From an uncultured Prevotella sp. (GTDB lineage: Bacteria; Bacteroidota; Bacteroidia; Bacteroidales; Bacteroidaceae), in contig NZ_CAMJOS010000005.1 in assembly GCF_946407605.1 (NCBI RefSeq), forward strand, positions 62,001 through 126,000: 64,000 nucleotides of DNA, written 5' to 3'. The position numbers were made by a program, and so were the translations under genes. The first letter of the stretch is position 1. Every line of letters starts with the position of its first letter. The notes under the pieces are model-generated. The model saw only the letters and a program-made list of their open reading frames with translations. It was not told the DNA's origin and searched no databases. Of this stretch, positions 52,621 through 61,220 are shown piece by piece.

Positions 52621-53193
52621 ATGAAGACAGATATTATCCTTTGCGGAGTAGGAGGACAAGGTATCCTCTCTATCGCTACCATCATAGGCGAAGCCGCTAT
52701 GAACGAGAACCTTTATATCAAGCAGGCCGAGGTGCACGGCATGAGCCAGCGTGGTGGCGATGTGCAGTCGAACCTGCGCATCTCGAGCAACCCCATCGCC
52801 AGCGACCTGATTCCTAAGGGTGGTGCCGATGTGATTATCTCGATGGAACCCATGGAGGCCTTGCGTTATCTGCCCTTCCTCTCGAAGGAGGGTTGGATTA
52901 TCACCAGTAGCGCTCCCTTTAAGAATATCCCCAACTATCCTGATATGGACGTTATCAATGCCGACTTGGCAAAGCTGCCCCACGTCATCACCCTCGACAT
53001 TGAGCAGATGGCGAAGGACAACGGCGTGCCCCGTTCTGCCAATGTCATCTTGCTGGGTGCTGCGCAGAAGGCCCTCGGCATAGAATACTCCAAGCTGGAG
53101 GATGCCATCCGTCGTGTGTTTGGCCGCAAGGGCGAGGCTATCGTCGAGGCAAACATTAAGGCGCTGGCTCTGGGACGTGAAGCCCAGAAGTAA
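52621..53193 (+). CDS. iorB: Indolepyruvate:ferredoxin oxidoreductase beta subunit
   Basis: The 190-residue protein has KTDIILCGVGGQGILSIATIIGEAA and the AEVHGMSQRGGDVQSNLR signature of the gamma/CoA-binding subunit of 2-ketoacid oxidoreductases. It pairs with IorA, 28 bp upstream, to oxidise indole-, phenyl- or 4-hydroxyphenylpyruvate. The single-subunit-pair layout is standard for IOR. Confidence 0.94.
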   Translation: MKTDIILCGVGGQGILSIATIIGEAAMNENLYIKQAEVHGMSQRGGDVQSNLRISSNPIASDLIPKGGADVIISMEPMEALRYLPFLSKEGWIITSSAPFKNIPNYPDMDVINADLAKLPHVITLDIEQMAKDNGVPRSANVILLGAAQKALGIEYSKLEDAIRRVFGRKGEAIVEANIKALALGREAQK

Positions 53194-53218
53194 TTAAAAC
53201 AGGAAGTATATGCTTAAG

Positions 53219-53263
53219 TATCGAGGTGGTGGTCTATAATGGCCATCACCTCGATATGTTTTT
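53219..53263 (+). terminator. Terminator after iorB
   Basis: TATCGAGGTG (53219-53228) pairs with CACCTCGATA (53247-53256), extended by four inner pairs, and is followed by GTTTTTC. The arms are perfect. Confidence 0.88.
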
Positions 53264-53266
53264 CTA

Positions 53267-55153
53267 TTATCTCATCGCCTTCTCTATCAGTTGCTCAATG
53301 TTCTTCACTACTTCGTCGTCGTAGCCAGATTGTTCCCATACACGGTGGCCATTGTGGTCGTAGAGGTAGTACTGGGGAATGCCGTCGAGGTTGGGTATCT
53401 GCTTCCAAATATCATTTGTCACGCGATAGTGCAGGCCGGGAATGTTGGCCACTTGTGCTGTCCATTTTCCAACAGGACTGGTTTCGTTGGTCAGGTAGAC
53501 GAACACCACATCGCTATCCTTCAACTTCTTTTTCAGCGGTTCCATCGCCGTAATGCCTATTCTGCAAGGTCCGCACCAGGTAGCCCAGAGGTCGATGAAG
53601 ACGGCCTTGCCTGGATGCTGAGCCACGATGTGCTCGATGAGTTTGTCGCCTGTCACGTTGGGGGTTGGCATCATGCGTTTCTGTGCCTCTCGCTGAATCC
53701 GTTCCACAAGCAGGCGGATGCTATCGTTATACTCACGGAGTGGCGTCTGAAACTGGGGATGAGCAGCTTGGATGGCGCTGTCGGTTAGCACTTCCAAATC
53801 GTTCATTCGTTTCACCAGTTGGTCTTTGTAGTCCAGCGCCTTCAGCGTCTCGTACACTTCACCTTGCCCCATTCCATTGGCTTCGAGGTAAGGCATGTGG
53901 TCAGTATGGGCAGGGAAATAGAAGGTGCGTCCGCCTTGATAGATCAGCATGTCCTTGAAGTGCGGATCCACCAGTGTGTGCGTCTCTTTCAGGTGTCCCA
54001 TCAGACTATCGGCCTTTTCTGCTCCCATCTTGTCCTTCAATGTTCTGGTATAGTCGTTACGATAGCAGGCATACATATCTTCTACCCAAATCTTCAAGAA
54101 CTCCCTTTGACGACGGGTATAGTCGGGATGACGGTCGAGCAGCTTCTGACGGAATGCCTCGAAGTTCTGCCACAGTTGTTCACTCCATTCCGCAAAGGTC
54201 TCTTCTGCAGTACACTCAGGAATCACATCCTTATGGAAATACGAGTACATCAGTTCCTGGTTCTCCAACAGCACCTGATTGATGTCGCCGATACTACCGC
54301 CCACTCGATAGGTGTCGCGCATCGTCATATTTCTGTCGGTGAGTTTATTGAAGCGGGCAGTCACGGCGGGCAGGTCAATGTCGAGCGTTAGTGTCTCATT
54401 AGGAATCAGCACCAACGGGAACTGGGTGTTGATGCCCTTGTCCACCAGTCCGAAGCCGCGGCCCGAGAATAAAGGAAGCTGTCTGAGGTAATCGGGGCAA
54501 CGGTACACTATCACCGAGTCGTCATCATTGGAACAATGGAAGGGCTTGCCCCAAAGGGTGCGCCAATCGTTATGCGACAAAATGGTTCCTCCGCCGTGTA
54601 CCCGGATGGTGGCCGACACCTCGCCAAGTCCCATCTTCAGCGGCTTCAGCGGCTGGCCGTCGTCAACGAATGGCTGATAGGCAGGTAGCAGTGAGGGGTA
54701 GAGTCCTTCGCTGACCTTGATACCCTTGATTTCACGCTCCCTTCGGCCGTTCTTGCCGAGATAGTCAAACGCCTCGGCACCCTTCGGCAGTGGCTCGAAG
54801 GTCATGATGAGTGAGTCGCGCTGTATGTTCTTATCAACATCCTTACCCAGCTCAAACGGCTCTTCGGCCAGCACCTTGTCGCCGTCGTGGGTGATGACGC
54901 GTCCGCTTTTAAAGGCAAGGGTGTCGCCGTTGCATACCAATCGTGTCTCGGCCACATTCCAGCCGCCCCATTTAGCGTTCACTACGTGGAAATGCACGAT
55001 GGTCGCTTTCTTCGTCAGCTCCACCTTCATGGGCTTCAATTCAAACATCGCGGTGTTTGATAAATACGCGGGGCGGTCAATGACCTTCGTCTTCGCTTGT
55101 GCCGACACTGTCAGCACCAATAGGCAGATGGCAGATAGTACTTTTCTAAACAT
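53267..55153 (-). CDS. Exported TlpA-like thioredoxin-domain protein, copy 1
   Basis: The 628-residue protein has signal MFRKVLSAICLLVLTVSAQA, a large N-terminal region without a recognised domain and a C-terminal thioredoxin/TlpA domain from about residue 500 with VFIDLWATWCGPCRIGITAMEPLKKKL. CGPC is the active-site dithiol, so it may reduce or exchange disulfides in periplasmic proteins. It is a tandem paralogue of 55440-57350 with the same signal peptide and duplicated control region. The bulk of the protein is specific to Bacteroidota-type exported proteins; substrate unknown. Confidence 0.85.
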   Translation of the reverse strand: MFRKVLSAICLLVLTVSAQAKTKVIDRPAYLSNTAMFELKPMKVELTKKATIVHFHVVNAKWGGWNVAETRLVCNGDTLAFKSGRVITHDGDKVLAEEPFELGKDVDKNIQRDSLIMTFEPLPKGAEAFDYLGKNGRREREIKGIKVSEGLYPSLLPAYQPFVDDGQPLKPLKMGLGEVSATIRVHGGGTILSHNDWRTLWGKPFHCSNDDDSVIVYRCPDYLRQLPLFSGRGFGLVDKGINTQFPLVLIPNETLTLDIDLPAVTARFNKLTDRNMTMRDTYRVGGSIGDINQVLLENQELMYSYFHKDVIPECTAEETFAEWSEQLWQNFEAFRQKLLDRHPDYTRRQREFLKIWVEDMYACYRNDYTRTLKDKMGAEKADSLMGHLKETHTLVDPHFKDMLIYQGGRTFYFPAHTDHMPYLEANGMGQGEVYETLKALDYKDQLVKRMNDLEVLTDSAIQAAHPQFQTPLREYNDSIRLLVERIQREAQKRMMPTPNVTGDKLIEHIVAQHPGKAVFIDLWATWCGPCRIGITAMEPLKKKLKDSDVVFVYLTNETSPVGKWTAQVANIPGLHYRVTNDIWKQIPNLDGIPQYYLYDHNGHRVWEQSGYDDEVVKNIEQLIEKAMR

Positions 55154-55310
55154 ATCGATTTCAGTTTATTTGGTTTGGTTGCAAAGATACGCATTTTTCC
55201 TGATATTCACCAAATTTTGGAGTTGGCAAATAGTTGGCATTTGCGCCATGAGACAAAAAAACGAGTTTGCAAATAGTTTGCAAACCCGCTGTAACGTGCT
55301 TATAATCAGA
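55099..55310. repeat. Duplicated 212-bp control region, copy 1
   Basis: This region, including the signal-peptide 5' end of copy 1, the TATCTTTG promoter (55189-55182) and upstream sites, is nearly identical to 57296-57507 with roughly eight differences. Two half-site pairs lie upstream: TTGGCAAATAGTTGGCA (55223-55239) and TTTGCAAATAGTTTGCAAA (55266-55284). Confidence 0.9.
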
Positions 55311-55362
55311 GAATAAGCTTATCAATCATAATCAGCGGGAACTCAATGTCCTGTATGTGCCG

Positions 55363-55407
55363 CCCTTTTGTTCTGTATGTTGCTACCCTTTTGTTCTGTA
55401 TGTTGCT
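55363..55407. repeat. 23-nt tandem repeat, two copies
   Basis: CCCTTTTGTTCTGTATGTTG with CT (22 nt) occurs at 55363-55384 and 55386-55407 separated by one A, with a partial copy before. The spacer lies between copy 2's stop and copy 1's upstream region. A TTGCTGTGCCACAGCAA hairpin follows. Confidence 0.85.
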
Positions 55408-55439
55408 GTGCCACAGCAATCTCCGACCCTCTGATTCTA

Positions 55440-57350
55440 TCATCTCATTGCTTTCTCAATTTCCTCCTCAACAGTTTTCAACCTCTCATCGCTCCAGCCT
55501 TCATGCTGCCAAACGAGTTTTCCCTCGCGGTTATAGAGATAATACCGAGGAATGCCATCGACACCTGGAAAATATTCGCTAAATATCGTTCCTGGTAGGC
55601 GATAGTGTAAGCCAGAGACGAAGGCTACTTGTCTTTCAAAGTCTTTTTGAGGACTACTTTCATTGGTGAGATAGACAAACACGACATCTTTGTCTTTCAA
55701 TTTCATTTTCATTGGTTCCATCGCCTTAATACCTTTCATGCAAGGTCCGCACCAAGTGGCCCAGATATCAATAAAGACCGCTTTGCCAGGATGCTGGGCA
55801 ACGATGGTCTCAATGAGTTTGTCGTTAGGCACATCAGGAACAGGCAAGATGCGCTCCAGAGCCCCCTCGGCTATTTTCTTTTTTAACTCTGCTACATACT
55901 CCCGAATACTGTCATTGCGATGACGGAGTCCTGATTGGAAAAGCGGGTGAACCGTTTTAATCACGCTGTCAGACAAGACCTCCAAGTCATTCATCCTTTT
56001 CACCAGTTGGTCTGCGTCGTCCAGTATCTTCAGCGTTTTATAAGCATCAGTATGCTCCAGTCCGTTGGCTTTCAGGAAAGGCAGATGGGCTGTACGGGCA
56101 GGCATATAGAAGGTGAGACCGTCCTGATAGAGTATCATATCTTTTATATGGGGTTCTTTCAAGGTATAGGTCTCATTGAGGTGCGCCACCAGGCTGTCAG
56201 TGTTCTGTCCTTCCATTCTAATCCTCACAATGTTGTCATAGTTGTGGCGATGACGTACATACAGATCCTCTGTCATCAGTCTGAGGAAGTCTCTTTGACT
56301 GCGTGTATATTCAGGATGGTTATTGAGTATTTCCTGATACCACGACTGGAGGTTCTGCCACAATTGCTCGCTCCACTCTGAAAAACTTTGCCCATCAGCG
56401 CATACAGGTATTTTCTCGGTATGGAAATATACACTACCTATTTCCTGATTCTCTAACAACACCTGATTGATATCTGCAGTGGTTCCTGACAGTCGATAAC
56501 AGTCGCGATGGTGGATTTTTTCTTTTTCCCCAAATTCATCCCAATAGGTAATAGCAGGCTGATCAATCTCCAGCGTCAATGGTTCGCCAGGAATAAGTAT
56601 CAGTGGAAACATGGTCTCAAAACATGGTAAAGTCAATTGAAAATCACTACCGCTGAAATCAATAGTCTCTGGTAGGAAGCTGGGGCGCTGAAATTCAGAG
56701 ATAGAATTCTGGCGTTCAAAGCATTTTTTCATCTCGCCAGAGTAGGCATCGGTATATACTTCCCAACTGCTGACATATCCATCACCATGCACTTTGATGG
56801 TAGCCGACAATTCGCCAGGTTCGAATTTCACGGGCTTCAGTGGCAGTCCATCATCTACAAACGACTTGTATGGTGGAAGGCATGGCGGATATAGCTGGTT
56901 GTCAAGGCGAATACCTTGAATCTTCAGCGTCCATTTGCCTTCCTCTACAAGGCAATCGAACGTCTGAGCTCCCTTGGGTAGCGGGGCAAAGCTGAGAATC
57001 AGTGAGTCGCGCTGCGTGTTCTTCTCGTACACTTTGCCACTTTCAAACACTTCCTCATTGATCACCTTGCTTCCTTCGTGCGTTATAAGCCGCCCACTTT
57101 TGGGAGCAAGCGTATCACCATTATACACCAAGCGAGGATTAGCATAACTCCAGTCACCCCATCCCCATGTAGAATTCAGCACCTTGAGATGCACAATGGT
57201 TGCCTTCTTCGACAGTTCCACCTTCATTACCTTCAGCCTGTAACTCGCTCCCGTTGCAGCGCATACAGGTTTGTCAACAACAATGTCCTTGGCCTGTGCC
57301 GACATCGTCAGCACCAACAGGCAGATGGCAGATAGTACTTTTCTAAACAT
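55440..57350 (-). CDS. Exported TlpA-like thioredoxin-domain protein, copy 2
   Basis: The 636-residue paralogue of 53267-55153 has signal MFRKVLSAICLLVLTMSAQA and the C-terminal VFIDIWATWCGPCMKGIKAMEPMKMKLK with CGPC. The middle regions diverge clearly while the signal peptides and 5' control regions are nearly identical, so the duplication is older than the apparent similarity of the control region, or the latter was homogenised. It is transcribed from its own TATCTTTG promoter (57386-57379). Function as above. Confidence 0.85.
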   Translation of the reverse strand: MFRKVLSAICLLVLTMSAQAKDIVVDKPVCAATGASYRLKVMKVELSKKATIVHLKVLNSTWGWGDWSYANPRLVYNGDTLAPKSGRLITHEGSKVINEEVFESGKVYEKNTQRDSLILSFAPLPKGAQTFDCLVEEGKWTLKIQGIRLDNQLYPPCLPPYKSFVDDGLPLKPVKFEPGELSATIKVHGDGYVSSWEVYTDAYSGEMKKCFERQNSISEFQRPSFLPETIDFSGSDFQLTLPCFETMFPLILIPGEPLTLEIDQPAITYWDEFGEKEKIHHRDCYRLSGTTADINQVLLENQEIGSVYFHTEKIPVCADGQSFSEWSEQLWQNLQSWYQEILNNHPEYTRSQRDFLRLMTEDLYVRHRHNYDNIVRIRMEGQNTDSLVAHLNETYTLKEPHIKDMILYQDGLTFYMPARTAHLPFLKANGLEHTDAYKTLKILDDADQLVKRMNDLEVLSDSVIKTVHPLFQSGLRHRNDSIREYVAELKKKIAEGALERILPVPDVPNDKLIETIVAQHPGKAVFIDIWATWCGPCMKGIKAMEPMKMKLKDKDVVFVYLTNESSPQKDFERQVAFVSGLHYRLPGTIFSEYFPGVDGIPRYYLYNREGKLVWQHEGWSDERLKTVEEEIEKAMR

Positions 57351-57507
57351 ATCGATTTCAGTTTATTTGGTTTGGTTGCAAAGATACGCATTTTTCCTGA
57401 TATTCTCCAAATTTTGGAGTTGGCAAATAGTTGGCATTTGCGCCATGAGACAAAAAACGAGTTTGCAAATAGTTTGCAAACCCGCTGTAATGTGTTAATA
57501 ATCAGGG
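57296..57507. repeat. Duplicated 212-bp control region, copy 2
   Basis: It carries the second copy of the signal-peptide 5' end, promoter (57386-57379) and half-site pairs TTGGCAAATAGTTGGCA (57420-57436) and TTTGCAAATAGTTTGCAAA (57462-57480). Confidence 0.9.
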
Positions 57508-57547
57508 AGTGATGTAATCAGGTTCGGTCCCGTTGATTACTTTTTCA

Positions 57548-58189
57548 TTATTTATACCTTACCCAGACTTTATGCGAGCCAGCTCCTTTGGCTGTGATGC
57601 CTGACCTAGGATTGCTGACGAGCTTGGAGAGTTCTCTGGAGGCTGTGCTGTAGTTGAGGCAGTTGAGGTTGGCGTATTCTTGGAGGGTGATGAAGCCGTG
57701 CTTGTCGATGTGGGTCAGGGCACGTTGCAGTCGTTCCTCAGGGGTATAGGGTGAGGGAGAGGTTGGATTGCCTGTCGTGCGTTCGAATGAATTCTCCTGG
57801 TTCATATCGTCGACTAGTTTCCTGTCCACCTTGAAATTCACGCCCTTGACCCTCACATGATGGTATTTCTTCTTTTGTTCTGCCTTTGGGGATTCCTGTT
57901 GGTTAGCAGTTTCTGCCTCGTTATCGGCAAATTCCAGCGACAGCGAGAAGACGCCCAGATTGTCAATCTTCATGGTGTGCCCCATTGGAAGATAGCTCTT
58001 CATGACGACTCCTAAAGTGTCTAGCACGCCACGAATGGTAGCCTGACTGAAGGCAGGCGAATTGGTGTGAATGAGTTCAACCACCTTGTCGTAGTCGAAC
58101 TCTGTGTAGACTTGCATTTTGGGGAAGACTCTTCCCTTTTTACCGTTGCCCATACCCTCGGGCATTTCCTTGATTACATAATTTGCCAT
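57548..58189 (-). CDS. HU-like DNA-binding protein with C-terminal winged-helix
   Basis: The 213-residue protein has an HU-type N-terminal domain (VFPKMQVYTEFDYDKVVELIHTNSPAFSQATIRGVLDTLGVVMKSYLPMGHTMKIDNLGVFSLSLEF, about 22-88) typical of Bacteroidota HU-family proteins. After an acidic, Gln-rich linker comes a C-terminal helix-turn-helix segment (ALTHIDKHGFITLQEYANLNCLNYSTASRELSKLV, about 155-190) that reads like a DNA-binding winged helix. Its leader holds four 21-nt repeats with palindromic cores, so it may bind its own mRNA region or promoter (autoregulation, inference). Confidence 0.83.
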   Translation of the reverse strand: MANYVIKEMPEGMGNGKKGRVFPKMQVYTEFDYDKVVELIHTNSPAFSQATIRGVLDTLGVVMKSYLPMGHTMKIDNLGVFSLSLEFADNEAETANQQESPKAEQKKKYHHVRVKGVNFKVDRKLVDDMNQENSFERTTGNPTSPSPYTPEERLQRALTHIDKHGFITLQEYANLNCLNYSTASRELSKLVSNPRSGITAKGAGSHKVWVRYK

Positions 58190-58209
58190 ACTATTCTTAT
58201 CTTTTTTCG

Positions 58210-58287
58210 TTTTAGACTTTGCAATCTGTATTGCAGACTTTGCAATTTAAGTTGCAAACTTTGCAACGTATATTGCAAACTTTGCAA
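58210..58287 (-). promoter_or_regulatory. 21-nt-period operator array in the leader of the HU-like gene
   Basis: Palindromic 15-nt cores, TTGCAAACTTTGCAA, lie at 58273 and 58252; TTGCAGACTTTGCAA lies at 58231 and a degenerate unit at 58210. The spacing is exactly 21 nt, about two helical turns, so all sites face one side of the DNA. The array is between the -7 element (58308-58301) and ATG 58189. It most likely binds a protein, perhaps the gene product itself. Confidence 0.8.
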
Positions 58288-58300
58288 TAGAAATTTTCTG

Positions 58301-58308
58301 CAAAGGTA
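58301..58308 (-). promoter_or_regulatory. Promoter of the HU-like gene
   Basis: A TACCTTTG -7 element on the minus strand gives a leader of about 105 nt that contains the whole operator array. Confidence 0.7.
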
Positions 58309-58358
58309 ATGCTTTTATTTTAAAGAACCAAAGAAAAAATCAATTTAGATTATAAAGA

Positions 58359-58387
58359 AAGGCCTCGGAATCGAAATCCGAGGCCTT
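58359..58387 (-). terminator. Terminator after the FMN-binding gene
   Basis: AAGGCCTCGGA (58359-58369) pairs perfectly with TCCGAGGCCTT (58377-58387). On the minus strand TTTCTTTATAATC follows, as expected for a terminator of the gene ending at 58421. Confidence 0.9.
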
Positions 58388-58420
58388 ATGCTAAAATTCT
58401 TTTTTTGAAGAGAAAGTCTC

Positions 58421-58816
58421 TTACTTGTTCTTCTCGTAGTATTCCAGGGCGAGCTTCACGTTTTTCTTCACGGCATCGCTGGAGAAGGTGGCGCCAGTGC
58501 GTCCGTCGACCTCTGCCGTCTTGGCTTCGGAAACCTTCATGCCGTCCCATTTGTTCAACATGTGCTTGGCGCAGGCGTTCCAGTATTTGGGCGTCTCCTG
58601 GTTGGGCAGGAACTCAATCTTCTGGATTTTGTTCTTGCTGATATACACTTTCAGGGGCGTGGCGTCGATGTATCCTTTCACGTCTTTGCCCAGTTCGGTG
58701 GTATTGACGATATAGACGCCGTTCTCCTTGGTCATGATGTTATTGTCCTTTTTCTTGGCGCTAGTCAGCAGCACGATGGCAGCAAGGGCAGCGCAAAACA
58801 TAGCAATCTTCTTCAT
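58421..58816 (-). CDS. Exported FMN-binding domain protein
   Basis: The 131-residue protein has an N-terminal signal or anchor (MKKIAMFCAALAAIVLLTSA) and an FMN-binding domain with DGRTGATFSSDAV (104-116). In NqrC/RnfG-type domains FMN is attached to the last Thr of an [ST]GATxT motif; here that position is Ser112, so covalent attachment is uncertain. It is a stand-alone gene with a strong terminator (58359-58387). It may act in a periplasmic electron-transfer chain. Confidence 0.85.
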   Translation of the reverse strand: MKKIAMFCAALAAIVLLTSAKKKDNNIMTKENGVYIVNTTELGKDVKGYIDATPLKVYISKNKIQKIEFLPNQETPKYWNACAKHMLNKWDGMKVSEAKTAEVDGRTGATFSSDAVKKNVKLALEYYEKNK

Positions 58817-58884
58817 CTGTGTTCAGTTTTTATTTGATTTTTTCTTGTTCCTATGATGATTTGACGTAAAAACAGCAGTTCTGT

Positions 58885-59982
58885 TTAATCTCGATGCGAT
58901 ATTTCTGCCACCACATACTCCGACTGGGTGCCTATGCGGAACTTACCGCCCCAGATGCCGATACCCGAGGAGACGTAGTAGCGGGTGTTGCCACGCTGGT
59001 ATTCGCCGTGTGAGCATTCGTAGATGTAGTCGGTGATCCACGAAATGGGCCACACCTGTCCACGATGGGTATGTCCGCTCAGCTGGAAGTCGATGCCGGC
59101 ATTCTCAGCCTGCTCCAGATGGTGGGGCTGGTGGTCCATGACGATGGTGTATTTCGTGTGGTCGGCCTCGCCAAAAATCTTGGCGGCAGCCTTACGGTGG
59201 AAGTTCATGCGGTCGTCGCGCCCAATGATACACAGGTCGCCAGTCACTTCGCAGGTGTCGCGCAGCAGACGGATGCCTGCATCCTTATAGAACTGCTGTG
59301 CCTGCGACTCTCCGCTGAAGAATTCGTGGTTGCCCAGACAGGCATAGACGGGTGCCTTGATGCGATGGAATTCGTCAGCCATCCGCTCCTCGATGAGTGG
59401 TCGCATACTCATGTCGATGATATCGCCAGCGATGAGCACATAGTCGGGCTTTTCGCTGTTGATGATGTCAACCCAGCGGCTCAGCTCGGCCCTGGTATTG
59501 TGATAGCCTATGTGCAGGTCGCTAAGCATCACCAGTCGCAGGGGCCTTTCGAGGGGCTTCTCTGTGGTCAGCGTCAGTTCTACGCGCTTCTTGTGTCGAT
59601 ACTGGATGTTGCCCAGCATGAAGATGACAAACAGTCCGATGGTGATGACGATGGTGGTATAGACATTCTGATGGAGCATGGCCTTGGGCACTAGTCGCAC
59701 GATGCGTCCCAGGTCGAGCACCAGGAAGATGATGACCATGTAGAGCAGGACGAAGAGGGTGCTGTTGCCAATGTCGTACACCAACTGTCCTACCCATAGG
59801 GGCATGCGGTCGGTGGTGCGACTGAAATTAAGGAAGGTCATCATGAAGCAGACAACGCCAATGCCGATGAGCACGCCTCGCCACAGACGAGGCAGCGGCA
59901 CGAGAGTCCACACATGCCAACCAATATAGGCGAGGGCCAGGAAGGGTAGTGCGAAGAATAGCAGCATCCACATATACTTCAT
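58885..59982 (-). CDS. Membrane-anchored metallophosphoesterase
   Basis: The 365-residue protein has about four N-terminal membrane segments (about 5-20, 40-55, 75-95 and 105-125) and then a calcineurin-like domain with MLSDLHIGYH, LIAGDIIDM, CLGNHEFFSG, VMDHQPHH and LSGHTHRGQVWP, containing the metal ligands. It could act on a lipid-linked phosphate; adjacent waaA suggests lipid A precursors (an LpxG-like role is possible). It is 8 bp after waaA. YaeI-like enzymes are the nearest named family I can suggest. Confidence 0.88.
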   Translation of the reverse strand: MKYMWMLLFFALPFLALAYIGWHVWTLVPLPRLWRGVLIGIGVVCFMMTFLNFSRTTDRMPLWVGQLVYDIGNSTLFVLLYMVIIFLVLDLGRIVRLVPKAMLHQNVYTTIVITIGLFVIFMLGNIQYRHKKRVELTLTTEKPLERPLRLVMLSDLHIGYHNTRAELSRWVDIINSEKPDYVLIAGDIIDMSMRPLIEERMADEFHRIKAPVYACLGNHEFFSGESQAQQFYKDAGIRLLRDTCEVTGDLCIIGRDDRMNFHRKAAAKIFGEADHTKYTIVMDHQPHHLEQAENAGIDFQLSGHTHRGQVWPISWITDYIYECSHGEYQRGNTRYYVSSGIGIWGGKFRIGTQSEYVVAEISHRD

Positions 59983-59990
59983 GATGAAGG

Positions 59991-61220
59991 TTAAAGGGTT
60001 ACATCCGACAGAATGAGCTTCGTGGCACCAGACAACGACTTGACGTATGCGCCAGCCTGATGGCCAGCCTCTTCCAGGGCGCTGCTGTCGCTGTCGAAGC
60101 GGTTCATCAGCTTTTCAAAGTCCTCGTAGCAGGTAATCTCAAAACCACCCTTACAGGCCTTGAGTCCTTGGGCCTCCTGGAACTTCTGGTTGTTGGGGCC
60201 GAAGATGACGGGAACGTCCCATACGGCAGCCTCCAGCGTGTTGTGGATGCCAACACCAAAGCCGCCGCCCACATAGGTCACGTTGGCATAGTGGTAGATA
60301 CTCGACAGCAGGCCGAAGCAGTTGATAATCAGGACTTCAGCATCAGCAAGGGCTGATGGGTCTGATGAGGCTTCTGTGTATCTGACAATTTTTCTTCCTT
60401 CGAGCATCTTTTCTATCTGCTGTAGGTGGTCCTCACCAATAACATGAGGAGCGATGATGAGCTTCCAGTCGCGATGCTCGTTGAAGTATTTAATAAAGAT
60501 CTCTTCATCAGGTTGCCATGATGAGCCAGCGATAAAGACTTTTTGTGCCTTATTGGTGAAGCTCTCTACGATGGGCAGTTGCTTGGCCTGCTCCTTGATC
60601 TGCAGCACGCGGTCGAAGCGGGTATCGCCAGTCACGGTGACGTTGGTCAGACCAATCTTGGCCAGAAGTGTCTTGCTCAGCTCGTTCTGCACATAGAAGT
60701 GGGTGAAGCATTTCAGCACTCGTCCATACTGGTATCCGTACCAACGGAAGAACACCTGGTCTTCGCGGAAGATGCTCGACACGCTATAGACAGGCACGTT
60801 GCGATGCTTCAGGATATGCAGGTAGTTGTACCAGAACTCGTACTTGATGAAGAAAGCCATCTCAGGGCGTATGGCACGCAGAAAACGGCGCGCATTGCCA
60901 ATGGTGTCGAGTGGCAGATAGCAGATAATATCAGCACCCTCGTAGTTCTTGCGCACCTCATAGCCTGACGGCGAGAAGAACGTCAGCAGGATCTTGATAT
61001 CCGGATGCTCACGTTTGATCTGCTCCATTAGCGGACGGCCCTGCTCGAACTCACCCAGCGAGGCAGCATGGAACCATACGTAGCGGGCCTTGGGGTCTAC
61101 CTTCTCGCGGAGCACACGGATGGCATCGCGTTCGCCACGCCACATCTTACGGACCTTCTCGTTGAAAAGGCTGTAGACGGCTACTCCTAACAGGTAGAGA
61201 TAGATGATGATATTATACAT
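59991..61220 (-). CDS. waaA: 3-deoxy-D-manno-octulosonic acid transferase
   Basis: The 409-residue protein has an N-terminal membrane anchor (IIIYLYLLGVAVYSLF), WFHAASLGEFEQGRPLM, FFIKYEFWYNYLHIL and the C-terminal FGVGIHNTLEAAVWDVPVIFGPN typical of WaaA/KdtA. It transfers KDO from CMP-KDO to lipid IVA. It overlaps the gltX stop by one nt (TAATG) and is followed by a metallophosphoesterase, suggesting one transcript. Confidence 0.95.
   Translation of the reverse strand: MYNIIIYLYLLGVAVYSLFNEKVRKMWRGERDAIRVLREKVDPKARYVWFHAASLGEFEQGRPLMEQIKREHPDIKILLTFFSPSGYEVRKNYEGADIICYLPLDTIGNARRFLRAIRPEMAFFIKYEFWYNYLHILKHRNVPVYSVSSIFREDQVFFRWYGYQYGRVLKCFTHFYVQNELSKTLLAKIGLTNVTVTGDTRFDRVLQIKEQAKQLPIVESFTNKAQKVFIAGSSWQPDEEIFIKYFNEHRDWKLIIAPHVIGEDHLQQIEKMLEGRKIVRYTEASSDPSALADAEVLIINCFGLLSSIYHYANVTYVGGGFGVGIHNTLEAAVWDVPVIFGPNNQKFQEAQGLKACKGGFEITCYEDFEKLMNRFDSDSSALEEAGHQAGAYVKSLSGATKLILSDVTL

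Noticed and set aside
58210..58287. Plasmid-type iterons or origin of replication
   Set aside because: The repeats are short palindromic cores within the leader of one gene, with no Rep gene nearby; an operator is simpler.
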